Source: DASXVU01 sp963732855 (lineage in GTDB: Archaea; Thermoplasmatota; Thermoplasmata; Methanomassiliicoccales; UBA472). Taken from it: 64,000 nucleotides of DNA. Of this stretch, positions 36,882-46,378 are shown one piece after another (position 1 is the first letter of the stretch; each line of letters opens with the position of its first letter). Under the pieces are notes generated by a model. The model made no database searches, was not told the origin of the DNA, and saw only the letters and a list, made by a program, of their open reading frames with translations. Location: positions 186,001 through 250,000 of the forward strand of contig CAVTBB010000002.1 in NCBI GenBank assembly GCA_963732855.1. Direction: 5' to 3'. Both the position numbers and the translations under genes were made by a program.

Positions 36882-37936
36882 TCGGATCCCTCCTTGAGCT
36901 TGATCTTGCCGCGGAACTTTGCGTACGTGGCATAATCGATGAACTTCTTGTTCTCCACCAGCTGTTTGACCGTCGGGGCTTCTTCCCGGCGGAACGTGGA
37001 GATCTTGTCGGTGACCGTAATGTCGAAGCCGTCCGCGCCCGCTCCGGAACCATACGCCACCACGAAGATCCGGTCACCGGGGTTTGCCACGTCTAGGACC
37101 GACGCCAGCCCTAGTGGGACCGCTCCAGAATAGGTGTTGCCGATCACCGGTGTAAGCAGGCCGGTCTCGATCTGCTTCTCGGTGAACCCTAGCTGCTTGG
37201 CCACGCGCATCGGGAACTTGCCGTTCGGCTGGTGGAACACGGCATACTGGTAGTCGGTCGGTTTCGAGCCGACCTTCTCCATCAAACCCTTGGACGCGGC
37301 GGAGACGTGCTTGAAATAGGCAGGCTCGCCGGTGAACCTGCCTCCATGGGACGGATAAGGCTGGCCTTCGCGCCTCCAGAAGTCGGGTGTGTCAGTGGTG
37401 TACGAGAACGTGGAATTCAGCTTGGCGATGATGTCGGTTGAGCCGATCAGATAGGCAGCACCCCCAGCCGAGGCCGAATACTCCAGCGGGTCTCCAGGAG
37501 CACCTTGCGAAGTATCGGCGCCGATCGCCACCCCGTACTTGATCATTCCCGAACCTACTAATCCCATGCACACCTGGATAGCGGCGGTCCCAGCCTTGCA
37601 GGCGAACTCGAAGTCAGCGACGGTCAGGTTCGGCGATGCTTCGATAGCCTCGGCTACGATGGTTCCAGTCGGTTTCACCGCGTAGGGGTGAGACTCAGAA
37701 CCGACGTACAGGGCCCCGATATCTTTCGGGTCGACATTGGTCCGACGCATCATGGCGCGCGCCGCTTCCACCGAGATGGTTATGACATCCTCATCGGGAG
37801 CTGGAACAGACTTGGAGAAGATCAGAAGGTTCTTGGACATCATTTCCCCATCCGCGCCCCAGACCCTGCCGATCTCTTGAGGTCCGATCCTGTACCTTGG
37901 CACGTATGCTCCGTAGCTTACAATACCCACATCCAT
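36878..37936 (-). CDS. Archaeal hydroxymethylglutaryl-CoA synthase
   Basis: 352 residues, normal for archaeal HMGS. It condenses acetyl-CoA with acetoacetyl-CoA, the committed entry to archaeal isoprenoid lipids. Start MDVGIVSYGAYVPRYRI matches the family. The catalytic Glu lies in YVGSESHPYAVKPT (Glu81), the nucleophile Cys113 in FEFACKAGTAAIQ and the His in YAVFHQPNGKFP. The thiolase-like gene overlaps its stop by 4 bases and DUF35 follows; an XRE regulator lies upstream on the same strand by 13 bases. Confidence 0.95.
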   Translation of the reverse strand: MDVGIVSYGAYVPRYRIGPQEIGRVWGADGEMMSKNLLIFSKSVPAPDEDVITISVEAARAMMRRTNVDPKDIGALYVGSESHPYAVKPTGTIVAEAIEASPNLTVADFEFACKAGTAAIQVCMGLVGSGMIKYGVAIGADTSQGAPGDPLEYSASAGGAAYLIGSTDIIAKLNSTFSYTTDTPDFWRREGQPYPSHGGRFTGEPAYFKHVSAASKGLMEKVGSKPTDYQYAVFHQPNGKFPMRVAKQLGFTEKQIETGLLTPVIGNTYSGAVPLGLASVLDVANPGDRIFVVAYGSGAGADGFDITVTDKISTFRREEAPTVKQLVENKKFIDYATYAKFRGKIKLKEGSE

Positions 37937-37948
37937 TGTATTTCCTCC

Positions 37949-38632
37949 TCACTCTATCCTTTCCAGCCTCTCCACTAGGGTCTGGACCGGTAAGGTCGTT
38001 TTTATGAGAGGCAGACCTTCCAGGGTCGCCAGGCGAATCGCCAGGTCATCGACGTGCTCAGGCCTGTGATAGACCACCAAGGCCGGTTTCATCGGGTGTG
38101 CCCGAATCGCGATCATGGGCGATCGGCCAAACTTGACTCCGGTGAAAATCAGAGCCCTCTCGCTGCTCCAGCCATATATCTTGAGATAATCCATTGAGCT
38201 CAGGGCCGTTATCGCCTTCATCGAATCGATTATGGTGAACCCGTGTATGTCCATGTTGACATTGACGCTCTTGGTGAGCGACTCACCTTCGATGACCTGC
38301 AAGAAATCCGATGCCTTGAAAGAGGACTTGAACTCCTTGATGCTGATGATACAATCGCTCTTCTCGCCCAGGTCGTACTTCTTTAGAATTTTCCCACCAG
38401 ACGCCTCATCGAGGGAAATCAGACCATCGACTAGCCTTCTTACGATCACGATTCCAGGCGACCTTCGACGCCCCGATTCGTAATCGCTGATGACAGAAGG
38501 AGAGACTCCCATGAACTTTGCCAGCTCCTGCTGCGAGAGACCGAACTCTTCTCGCCACTTCCTGATGGTCTTGCCCGCATCGACGGACAGGACGATCTCG
38601 CCAGCCATTTTCTCCCTGAGCTGCTCCCGCAT
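37949..38632 (-). CDS. XRE-type HTH regulator of the mevalonate operon (archaeal)
   Basis: 227 residues. The Cro/C1-type HTH lies at about residues 22-75 (IRKWREEFGLSQQELAKFMGVSPSVISDYESGRR). The long C-terminal part (SVNVNMDIHGFTIIDSMKAI, then KPALVVYHRPEHVDDLA) belongs to a conserved archaeal regulator family and probably forms a ligand or dimer domain. It ends 13 bases before HMG-CoA synthase on the same strand, so it is likely the first gene of the operon and may control it. Ligand unknown. A good TATA box precedes it. Confidence 0.85.
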   Translation of the reverse strand: MREQLREKMAGEIVLSVDAGKTIRKWREEFGLSQQELAKFMGVSPSVISDYESGRRRSPGIVIVRRLVDGLISLDEASGGKILKKYDLGEKSDCIISIKEFKSSFKASDFLQVIEGESLTKSVNVNMDIHGFTIIDSMKAITALSSMDYLKIYGWSSERALIFTGVKFGRSPMIAIRAHPMKPALVVYHRPEHVDDLAIRLATLEGLPLIKTTLPVQTLVERLERIE

Positions 38633-38656
38633 GAAAAACGGTTAATTCTTGGTCGG

Positions 38657-38668
38657 TATTTATATTTG
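38657..38668 (-). promoter_or_regulatory. TATA box of the regulator/HMG-CoA synthase operon
   Basis: On the minus strand AAATATAAATA lies about 30 bases before the ATG at 38632. A start near 38638 gives a nearly leaderless transcript. Confidence 0.65.
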
Positions 38669-38974
38669 ACGTAGGTGAGGTACGACAATTCTAGATGTTG
38701 GGAACCAATGGATAGGATAAAAAAAGGTCACAAAATTGAGTAGATTTCAGAATTCGTCAATCTCGAAAAATACTCATGCTCTTCAATGTCAATCCCAATA
38801 TTAGATGAATTGGAATATAATTTCGTTTAGTGCCCGATCTTCTGGATATCTTCAAGGGATATCATGTCTCCGTGGAATCATCAATGAGGAAAAAGTTGGC
38901 CTTAATGAATGGCACTGGATTGGTGACTGATAGTTTTTAATACTCTTATCCGATAACCCCAAAGAGCCACCAGT
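38669..38974. other. Intergenic region with the tRNA promoter
   Basis: No gene is seen between the regulator promoter and tRNA-Pro. TTTTTAATAC at about 38934-38943 is suitably placed as the TATA element of the tRNA transcript. Confidence 0.4.
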
Positions 38975-39050
38975 GGGTCTGTGGGCTAGCTTGGCAAACT
39001 CGTAGGTTCGGGACCTATGGTCTCCGGTTCAAATCCGGACAGACCCACCA
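38975..39050 (+). tRNA. tRNA-Pro (anticodon CGG), CCA encoded
   Basis: The acceptor stem GGGTCTG (38975-38981) pairs with CAGACCC (39040-39046); discriminator A and CCA are encoded (39047-39050). The anticodon arm is GTAGG-TTCGGGA-CCTAT with CGG at 39009-39011. The T arm is TCCGG-TTCAAAT-CCGGA. The D arm contains AGCTTGG, as in other archaeal tRNA-Pro, though its stem is weak. A T5 run follows directly as terminator. No intron is present. Confidence 0.93.
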
Positions 39051-39272
39051 TTTTTCCATACTTGAATATCGTTTAACCTGTTAATAGCGGTGTTTTGTCA
39101 TCATAACTAAAGATGCTCTTTACGTGCATACCACAATTGTGGGCCCGTAACACCCCTCATCGCAAAGAAGCTTTTTCGGATCGTTGCTCTGGGTCATCCT
39201 CAATGATCCAACGAGATAGGTCTTTCGAGGAGTTTAGTATGAAGTCCACCTCCGAAAGCTTCTCCATTGCAC
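39051..39272. other. Intergenic region after tRNA-Pro
   Basis: After the T5 tract nothing firm is seen. On the minus strand a 36-codon frame starting at the ATG at 39267 (MEKLSEVDFILNSS) follows the short hypothetical frame ending at 39273; it is too short to support. Confidence 0.3.
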
Positions 39273-39509
39273 TTAATTCAGGGAGAAACCGTTGGCGGTT
39301 TTAGAAATCCCTCTTGCTATTCTGTCCGAAACTTGGGAAAACGGTATTACCTGGACCCCGTAGTGCCTCTTCAACTGACAGAAATCCGCCGCCCCTTTCC
39401 TAACCAGTAAGAAGTTAGGATGTCTCTTCCGCCAGATCTGAATAACATTGGTAAAAGAAACCCTCCTCAACATCAATAATATGAACAGTATGGGACAATA
39501 AAATAACAA
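39273..39509 (-). CDS. Short hypothetical open frame, possibly a gene remnant
   Basis: 78 codons. An N-terminal hydrophobic stretch (PILFILLMLRR) is followed by RKRHPNFLLVRKGAADFCQL and YGVQVIPF, which faintly recalls PIN-like or other toxin-type alpha/beta proteins. There is no clear ribosome site, and the tiny frame following it on the same strand has no support. It may be a fragment of a lost toxin-antitoxin gene. I do not recognise it. Confidence 0.25.
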   Translation of the reverse strand: MLFYCPILFILLMLRRVSFTNVIQIWRKRHPNFLLVRKGAADFCQLKRHYGVQVIPFSQVSDRIARGISKTANGFSLN

Positions 39510-39558
39510 AAAGATAGGTGTCGAGGACCCCCATCCGCGAAGGTCCTCTCAACACAGG

Positions 39559-39580
39559 AAAAAGGAGGCCATTGGGCCTC
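39559..39580 (-). terminator. Terminator of the large beta-helix gene
   Basis: On the minus strand GAGGCC-CAAT-GGCCTC is followed by CTTTTT. It lies 15 bases after the stop at 39595. A second inverted repeat, GAGGACC (39523-39529)/GGTCCTC (39542-39548), lies further down. Confidence 0.7.
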
Positions 39581-39594
39581 GTTCTTTTCGACGC

Positions 39595-42500
39595 TTATTT
39601 CTTCCGGCGCTGCATCACCAGGAACCCGCCGACCAGAAGCGCCACGATCACAATGACCACAACAGCGATCAGCAGCGTGTTATCGTTGCTTGTGCTGGCG
39701 GGGTTGGCTTCTGCGCTCAATGTGCCCAGGGCGGTCGTCTCTCCGGCGGCAGTGGTGACGTTCTGCGTGAGCGTCTTGTACCCATCCTTGCTGATCGTCA
39801 GCGTATATGAGCCAGACGTCACGTTATTGAACTCGAAGTATCCGTTTGCGTCAGTCTCTGTGGTCATGCCATTGCTCAGCGTGACATTTGCCCCGACGGT
39901 CGCGTTACCATTGACGTCTTTGAGCGTGCCGGTTATTTTGCCCTCATCCTTCAGCGTGGTGAACGTCCAGCTTGTTGCTGCGAGCGCTTTACCGAATAGG
40001 TCCTCACCGTTGACAGTGACCGTATAGGTCGTGTTGAATGCCAGCGCCGAGGAAGGTGTGAAGGTGGCGTTGTTGCCGCTCCAGGTCAGTACTCCGGTGA
40101 TGCCGTTGACCGAGATTGTCGTAGCGGTCTGGTTCATCGCCTCGCTGAACAGGACGGAGATGGTCGCGCTCTTGGATACGCCGCTTCCGACGGGGGACTT
40201 GGCGGTGACCACCGGCGTAGACGATTCGACGGTCAACGAAATCGAGGTCTGGTTGAAGTTGCCAGCGTTGTCGGTCGCTTTGACATACACAGTGTAGACG
40301 CCGTCAGCCAAGGTCAGGTTGTGGCTGGCCCCGGTAACGTTCATCCAGGTCGTCCCGTCGGTGCTGATCTCGGTCAATGCTATGCCCGAGGTAACGTCGC
40401 TCGCGGTCCACTGTACCGTTACCGTGCCGGTGGTGTTGAACGAGTTGTTGGCCGGAGAGGTGATGACGATTACTGGCTTGACCGTGTCGACGGTGAAGCT
40501 AACTGAGGTCTGGTTGAAGAAACCGACCGTGTCTGTCACCTTGACATACACGGCGTAGGCACCATCTGCCAGGGTGAGAACATGGCTGCTTCCTGTGACT
40601 GTCGTCCAGGTGGTGTTGTCAGTGCTGATCTCGGTCAATGCTATGCCCGAGGTAGCGTCGCTCGCGGTCCACTGTACCGTTACCGTGCCGGTGGTGTTGT
40701 ACGAGTTATCGGCCGGCGAGGTGATGACGATTACTGGCTTGACCGTGTCGACGGTGATGCTAACTGAGGTCTGGTTGACGTTGCCAGCATTGTCCGTTAC
40801 TTTGACATACACGGCGTAGGCACCATCTGCCAGGGTCAGGTTGTGGCTGGTCCCGGTGACGTTTGTCCAGGTGGTGTTGTCGATGCTGATCTCGATCTTT
40901 GCGATGCCGGAAAATGCATCGCTGGCGTTCCATTGCACCATTACCGTGCCGGTGGTGTTGTACGAGTTGTTGGCCGGCGAGGTGATGACGATTACTGGCT
41001 TGACCGTGTCGACGGTGAAGCTAACTGAGGTCTGGTTGAAGAAACCGACCGTGTCTGTCACCTTGACATAAACGGTGTATGTTCCGTCAGCCAAGGTCAG
41101 GTTGTGGCTGGTCCCAGTGACGTTTATCCAGTTCGTCCCGTCGGTGCTGAACTCGGTCTTAACGATGCCCGAGGTAGCGTCGCTCACGGTCCACTGCACC
41201 ATCACCGACCCGTTGTTGATGATCGATCCACTGATCGGCGAGTTGATGACGAGGAACGGATTGACCGTGTCGACGGTGAAGCTAACTGAAGTCTGGTTGA
41301 CGTTGCCAGCATTGTCAGTCACCTTGACATAAACGGTGTAAGCGCCGTCAGCCAAGGTCAGGTTGTGACTGTTCCCGGTGACCGTCGTCCAGGTCGTCCC
41401 GTCGGTGCTGATCTCGGTCAACGCTATGCCAGACAAGGCATCGCTGGCGTTCCATTGCACCGTTACCGTGCCGGTGGTGTTGATCGATCCATTGGCCGGG
41501 GAGACGATGGTCAGGTTCGCGCCGACCGTATCGCAGATGATGGTCACATTGTCGCTAACCGTCAGGCCCTGGCTGTCGGTCGCGTTGATGAAGATGTTGT
41601 TGACCCCCAATACCAACCCGACCGATGCGGTCCATGAGCTGGTCCCGATGCCCTGACCGGTTGTTCCAGCGGCAGCATTGTACCAGGCGACATCAACGAG
41701 GACATAGCCAGAAGTGATACCGGAGAGGACTGCGGTCGTCGAGTTAGTGTACAGGTTCGATGCGGGCGAGAGGATCTTCACCGATAGGGCGATCGGAAGG
41801 TTGTCTGCGGACACACTTCCGGCGATGACATACGGCGAATCGACTATGCCGTCCTTGTTGGCGTCTGGCGCCGTCCAGTCTCCCCAGTAGTTGCCGATCG
41901 TTGCATTCCAGAGGTTGACGCTATCGTCAAAGGCCTGGATATTGGCCGCGTTGTACACCGAGGTGCTGCCGTTGTTGCCGATGAGCACGTTGGCGTAGAT
42001 GTGGTTGACAGCGCCGTTGCATGCGGTCAGATTGATACCGTAGCTTACGGAATTGAAGATCTTGTTCATGCTGACCGTATCGGCAAAGGATTTCCACAGA
42101 GAGATGCCGCTAGTCAGGGCACCGTTGATGGTGTTGTTGATGAGGACGTTGACATTGGACAGCTGGCTGTATATGCCCCTCAGCGATGAGCCGTTCACGA
42201 TGTTATCGGAGACGGTGTTGCTGTTCGATAGCTCGAGATAGATGCCGCTTCCCATCGCATGGGTCACGATGTTATCGGAGACGGTGTTGCTGTTCGCGTA
42301 GGATAGGGATATCCCATCGTATGTGTCGCGAACGTTGCTGCCGACGATTACGTTATTATTAGACCCATTCATCACTACTATGCCATATGCAGTGCTGAAT
42401 ATGGCGCTGTGAGTGATCGTGGTGTTGGATACGGTGTTTTGCGACGACATGTACAAGCGAACCCCGGCGTGATAGGCATCCACGATCCGGTTGTTGGCGT

Positions 42501-43212
42501 AGGTACAGTGGTTAGATGAGAACGCGTAGATGGCGTCGTAAGCGCCTGTGATGATGTTGTTCTCGACCATGATGTTCATGCACCAGAAGAGGACCGCTCC
42601 CCCGCGCATATCCAACCCGTTGACGTTGGCATAGGTGACGTTAAGCAGGATGACCTCGCCGGCCCCGGAGGCGACCGAGGCGTTGTTCATGTTTTGGTTC
42701 TTAAGGAAGAACACCGACGCGCCGTTGACGGTGTTGTTCGAGGTGATCGTCATCGCGTCGATGTATGCTTGGACACCAACGTTCGAATCGCTGTGCCTGA
42801 GCTCGATCGAGCAGCCGGTGAGCTTGTTCCGGTCCAGGGTGGCTGCGCTCGAGACCAGGAAGATACCGTGACTTCCGCTCGCTCCGGTGATGGTGTTGTT
42901 GTCGAGGGTGATGTTGTTTGATCCAACAATTTGGATACCGTAGCTCGAGTTATAGATGGTACAATTGAAAATCGTAACGTAAAGGTTGACATTGTTTATC
43001 GATATGCCCACCCCTCCGATCCCGTCGATGCTGAGGTTGGCGATGACCTTCGGATCCGAAGCTACTCCAGTCCCGGGATAGGGTGCGAGGTCTAGGTCAC
43101 CATTTATGGCGATCGGGGTCGTCGGGGTGAGCGCGGCGCTCACCATCGACGAGCCGAACATGCTCATCAGCAAGGCAATGGATATCACGGCTGTCAAAAA
43201 CTTGGTCCTCAT
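39595..43212 (-). CDS. Giant surface protein: beta-helix, five Ig-like repeats, Big_5 and carboxypeptidase-regulatory domains, C-terminal anchor
   Basis: 1,205 residues from the ATG at 43212, chosen for a GGGGA ribosome site and because it begins a signal peptide (RTKFLTAVISIALLMSMFGS). Residues about 60-420 form a right-handed beta-helix of NosD/PbH1 repeats (NNITLDNNTITGA, NSNTVSDNIV). The helix ends in GNYWGDWTAPDANKDGIVD. Five near-identical units of about 87 residues follow, each with SPAN.S.NTTGTVTVQW, IALTEISTDGTTW and ADGAYTVYVKVTD; then a Big_5-like domain, a carboxypeptidase-regulatory-like domain (GKITGTLKDVNGNATVGANV) and a single TM helix plus RRKK. It is anchored at the cell surface, probably as an adhesin or carbohydrate-binding protein. 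Confidence 0.85.
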   Translation of the reverse strand: MRTKFLTAVISIALLMSMFGSSMVSAALTPTTPIAINGDLDLAPYPGTGVASDPKVIANLSIDGIGGVGISINNVNLYVTIFNCTIYNSSYGIQIVGSNNITLDNNTITGASGSHGIFLVSSAATLDRNKLTGCSIELRHSDSNVGVQAYIDAMTITSNNTVNGASVFFLKNQNMNNASVASGAGEVILLNVTYANVNGLDMRGGAVLFWCMNIMVENNIITGAYDAIYAFSSNHCTYANNRIVDAYHAGVRLYMSSQNTVSNTTITHSAIFSTAYGIVVMNGSNNNVIVGSNVRDTYDGISLSYANSNTVSDNIVTHAMGSGIYLELSNSNTVSDNIVNGSSLRGIYSQLSNVNVLINNTINGALTSGISLWKSFADTVSMNKIFNSVSYGINLTACNGAVNHIYANVLIGNNGSTSVYNAANIQAFDDSVNLWNATIGNYWGDWTAPDANKDGIVDSPYVIAGSVSADNLPIALSVKILSPASNLYTNSTTAVLSGITSGYVLVDVAWYNAAAGTTGQGIGTSSWTASVGLVLGVNNIFINATDSQGLTVSDNVTIICDTVGANLTIVSPANGSINTTGTVTVQWNASDALSGIALTEISTDGTTWTTVTGNSHNLTLADGAYTVYVKVTDNAGNVNQTSVSFTVDTVNPFLVINSPISGSIINNGSVMVQWTVSDATSGIVKTEFSTDGTNWINVTGTSHNLTLADGTYTVYVKVTDTVGFFNQTSVSFTVDTVKPVIVITSPANNSYNTTGTVMVQWNASDAFSGIAKIEISIDNTTWTNVTGTSHNLTLADGAYAVYVKVTDNAGNVNQTSVSITVDTVKPVIVITSPADNSYNTTGTVTVQWTASDATSGIALTEISTDNTTWTTVTGSSHVLTLADGAYAVYVKVTDTVGFFNQTSVSFTVDTVKPVIVITSPANNSFNTTGTVTVQWTASDVTSGIALTEISTDGTTWMNVTGASHNLTLADGVYTVYVKATDNAGNFNQTSISLTVESSTPVVTAKSPVGSGVSKSATISVLFSEAMNQTATTISVNGITGVLTWSGNNATFTPSSALAFNTTYTVTVNGEDLFGKALAATSWTFTTLKDEGKITGTLKDVNGNATVGANVTLSNGMTTETDANGYFEFNNVTSGSYTLTISKDGYKTLTQNVTTAAGETTALGTLSAEANPASTSNDNTLLIAVVVIVIVALLVGGFLVMQRRKK
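40237..41530 (-). repeat. Five tandem repeats of about 261 bp encoding Ig-like domains
   Basis: The units share long identical stretches at DNA level, for example CCGGTGGTGTTG and GACCGTGTCGACGGTGA at each boundary. This implies recent duplication or gene conversion within the gene. Confidence 0.75.
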
Positions 43213-43441
43213 GAGATTATCCCCGTTGTAAATCGTTCGGATGTATATTAACATAATCAGTGGACCCGTCAAACAATAATGACCTTGAGTTTATTAATAG
43301 GAAAATCAGGGAAAAATTGCATGTCATGCTATAGCACGATGGTGACAATGAGTAACATATCTTATACTTCCTCTCAATGGTGCGAGGTCAATATATGAGC
43401 ATTTATTACAAAAATAACTAAGGTGAAACTATTACTTTTCA

Positions 43442-46378
43442 TCATCTTTCCTTTTTCTGAACATTTCTCACCACCAAGAATGCGACAACTATTGTAGCTG
43501 CCAGAATGACTAAGACTCCGGAGAGATAGATCATGTCGTCATATCCAGAGGACTGTCCACCATCGGAAATTGTCGCACTAGGTGAAACCGTTTGCGTCGG
43601 TGACTGATTACCCACACCGCCTGAGTTATGGGCTGCCACCGCAAAGGAATAGTTCTCACCGTTGGTCAACCCGGTGATCGTGGCTGAGGTGACGTATGTA
43701 TGATTTACGTCGGTACCATTCAGGTAAACGATGTAGTAATCAATGTCGGAGCTGCCCGACGGGGCCATCCAGGACAGCGCGACCATATTGTTGCCTGGAG
43801 TAACGATCAGATTAGTCGGGATTCCTGGTACTATGACGTTCGCGATGGGCGTTGCCGTAACCGCCGATGTCTGCATACCGCTTCCTACAGCATTATGTGC
43901 AGCCACAGTGAAATTGTACGATTGCCCGTTGGTCAGGCCTGTGGCAATATTCGAGGCGGTCGTAGAGTGAGATATTTCGACCCCGTCCTGATAGACGATG
44001 TAATAGTCGATGGCAGCCCCTCCATTATTGTTCGGAGATGTCCACGACAATGTTATCTGGGCGTTGCCTGGAGTGGCGATAAGACCTGTCGGAGAGGGGG
44101 GAACGGTCGGGGTCGGATTCGGAGTTGCTGAAACGCCTGAAGTTCGTAGACCTGTTCCAGCTGGGTTATGCGCGGCCACATTGAATGTGTATGATACTCC
44201 GTTCATCACCCCGGCTACGATTATATTCGTGGATGTTGGATGGGCAACATCGGTTCCGTTCTGATATAGAACGTAATAATCAATGGAGACCCCTCCGTTC
44301 GAAGAGGGAGGCGACCAGCTAAGGGATATATTCCCATCTCCTGGAGTGGCCAAAAGACCGTTGGGTGTCCCTGGGATGGTTAATGGGATGGTGAGAACTG
44401 GATTGCATTGTGGTCCTGTTCCCACGGAATTGTGCGCTGCCACCGTAAAGGTATAGGATTGACCGTTGGCCAGGTCCAAAATCATTTTTGAGTTCATTGT
44501 GGGATGGGCAACATCGATACCGCCCCGATAGACGATGTAATAGTCGATCGGTACGCCTCCATTATTGGTCGGCGCTATCCATGATAATGACACCTGGGCG
44601 TTTTCTGGAATGGCGATAAGACCTGTCGGAGCGCCAGGAACGGTCGGGGCAGGGGATGGTTTGGCGTTCACCGCGGTTGACTGCGGGCCAGATCCAGCCA
44701 AGTTGTGAGCAGAGACAGTAAAGGAATACGTCTGGCCGTTGATCAGACCGGTTATGACCGTCGTCAGTCCACTAATATGATGCGGAAGCGCGATCCCATC
44801 CTGATGGATGATGTAGTAGTCGATCGCCGCTCCCCCATTGGATGAGGGCACGGTCCAATTCAAAGATACCTGACCGTTACCATTTATGGCGGTCAGACCG
44901 GTCGGGACGCCGGGCACGGTGAGAGGGGTCGTGCTAACGGCAGCAGTCTGTGCGCTAATCCCGGCAGAGTTGTGCGCCGCAACCGCGAAGCTGTAAGATC
45001 TACCGTTAGTCAGGCCGCTGATCGTGGTCGAGGTGGTGGTGACGTGTTTGGCATCGGCGCCGTCCTGGTAGACGATGTAATAATCGATCGTTGCCCCGCC
45101 GCTGATTGTGGGCGCGATCCAATTTAAGTCTACCTGGGCGTTGCCTGGTAGGACGGTGAGACCGGTCGGGGTGTTGGGTACCGTGTATGGAATTGACGAC
45201 GTTCCTATTGTCTGCCCTCCAAGACCTTTGATGTTATGTGCGGCTACCTTGAATGAATAGCTATGGCCGTTAGTCAGGCCGCTGATCGTGGTCGAGGTGG
45301 TGGTGACATGTTTGGCATCGGCGCCGTCCTGGTAGACAATGTAGTAGTCGATCGGTATTCCGCCGTTGCTGCTCGGTGCGCTCCATGTAAGACCTACTTG
45401 CCCATCACCAGCCACGGCGGTCAGACCGGTCGGGACGCCGGGCACGGTCGTGCCTGGAGAGGCCAGGGGATAGTTGTCCTTGCTGCTGCCCTCGGCAATC
45501 GGATAGGCGTTATCGACTATGCCATCACCGTTGGTGTCCGGCGTAGTCCAATCACTCCAGTAGTTGCCGTATGATCCAGTGTTCCAATGATTGTCGATGC
45601 CGGTATCAGCGCCTTGGGGATGCAATGAACTGTAAACTGAAGTTGATCTGTTGTTTCCGATCATCTCGTTGCCGAACAGTTTGTTGTAGTTTGAGTCAGC
45701 AAGATGGATACCGTGCCCATAGTTGTTCGTTATTGTGTTATTCGATAAGGTATTGTAATCTGAATGAAGGATGTAAATGCCATTGTCCCCACTGGAATAG
45801 CATGTGTTGTTAGATATGATATTTCTGTTCGAGGCGCCATCTAGCATTATGGCGCATGCTCTGGTCGCCCTGCATGTGTTATTATCCATGATGTTATCGT
45901 TCGAGGCATATGCATAGATACTGTGGGCGGCGTCTATGAGGAGATTGTTGGTCAGAGTGTCGTTCGATGTGTAGTGCAGGTAGATACCATAAGGATCATT
46001 GCCGCTGCAGTCATTGTTGGTGATGACGACATATTTCGATCTTGTCACCTCGATGCCGTAATAGTTACCATGCAGGTGGTTATTGGTTATGACCAGCCGC
46101 TTGGTTATATCGGCAACGTATATGCATGCACCGCCTATGCCAGATATGTCGTACCCGCTTATGACGTACGGATCGCTTACGGTCCCTGTTCCAGTGCATT
46201 CGTTTAACGCTTTCAGGGCTGCGAGATCGTTGTTACTGGTTATACGGATGGGCGAATGTGTAACATACGTCGGTCCGCTCGCCTGCACATCACCGATGGT
46301 TCCGACGGAAGCGAAAATCGATAATAGCAATGAAAATGATACGAGGATCAAAAGTCCCTTGCCAATTGCTATCTTCAT
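43442..46378 (-). CDS. Giant surface protein: NosD-like beta-helix, seven Fn3 domains, C-terminal anchor
   Basis: 978 residues. It has a signal peptide (KGLLILVSFSLLLSIFASVG), a beta-helix at about residues 80-290 (VITNNHLHGNYYGIEV, NTLSNNTITNNYGHGI) ending in GNYWSDWTTPDTNGDGIVD, and seven fibronectin type III domains of about 90 residues. Each Fn3 unit begins with P..PTGL.A..G..QV.L.W and contains DYYIVYQDG and GL.NG.SY.F.VAAHN. A TM helix (GVLVILAATIVVAFLVV) and a basic tail anchor it. It is a paralogue in plan of the neighbouring surface protein on the same strand (230 bases apart), with the same beta-helix cap but different stalk domains. Confidence 0.85.
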   Translation of the reverse strand: MKIAIGKGLLILVSFSLLLSIFASVGTIGDVQASGPTYVTHSPIRITSNNDLAALKALNECTGTGTVSDPYVISGYDISGIGGACIYVADITKRLVITNNHLHGNYYGIEVTRSKYVVITNNDCSGNDPYGIYLHYTSNDTLTNNLLIDAAHSIYAYASNDNIMDNNTCRATRACAIMLDGASNRNIISNNTCYSSGDNGIYILHSDYNTLSNNTITNNYGHGIHLADSNYNKLFGNEMIGNNRSTSVYSSLHPQGADTGIDNHWNTGSYGNYWSDWTTPDTNGDGIVDNAYPIAEGSSKDNYPLASPGTTVPGVPTGLTAVAGDGQVGLTWSAPSSNGGIPIDYYIVYQDGADAKHVTTTSTTISGLTNGHSYSFKVAAHNIKGLGGQTIGTSSIPYTVPNTPTGLTVLPGNAQVDLNWIAPTISGGATIDYYIVYQDGADAKHVTTTSTTISGLTNGRSYSFAVAAHNSAGISAQTAAVSTTPLTVPGVPTGLTAINGNGQVSLNWTVPSSNGGAAIDYYIIHQDGIALPHHISGLTTVITGLINGQTYSFTVSAHNLAGSGPQSTAVNAKPSPAPTVPGAPTGLIAIPENAQVSLSWIAPTNNGGVPIDYYIVYRGGIDVAHPTMNSKMILDLANGQSYTFTVAAHNSVGTGPQCNPVLTIPLTIPGTPNGLLATPGDGNISLSWSPPSSNGGVSIDYYVLYQNGTDVAHPTSTNIIVAGVMNGVSYTFNVAAHNPAGTGLRTSGVSATPNPTPTVPPSPTGLIATPGNAQITLSWTSPNNNGGAAIDYYIVYQDGVEISHSTTASNIATGLTNGQSYNFTVAAHNAVGSGMQTSAVTATPIANVIVPGIPTNLIVTPGNNMVALSWMAPSGSSDIDYYIVYLNGTDVNHTYVTSATITGLTNGENYSFAVAAHNSGGVGNQSPTQTVSPSATISDGGQSSGYDDMIYLSGVLVILAATIVVAFLVVRNVQKKER
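43590..45450 (-). repeat. Seven tandem Fn3-encoding repeats
   Basis: About 270-bp units, less uniform than the Ig-like repeats of the neighbour; adjacent units share blocks such as GACGATGTAATAATCGAT. Confidence 0.7.

Noticed and set aside
36024..36935. 303-codon frame antisense to the thiolase and HMG-CoA synthase genes
   Set aside because: Composition (R/H/G-rich) is typical of an antisense shadow; both opposite genes are strongly supported.
39273..39509. Toxin-antitoxin pair next to tRNA-Pro, hinting at an integrated element
   Set aside because: The two frames are too short and lack ribosome sites; no integrase, attachment-site repeat of the tRNA end, or other mobile gene was seen.
40237..45450. 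Regular direct repeats that could be mistaken for a CRISPR array
   Set aside because: The units are 260-270 bp and keep an open reading frame encoding Ig-like or Fn3 domains.
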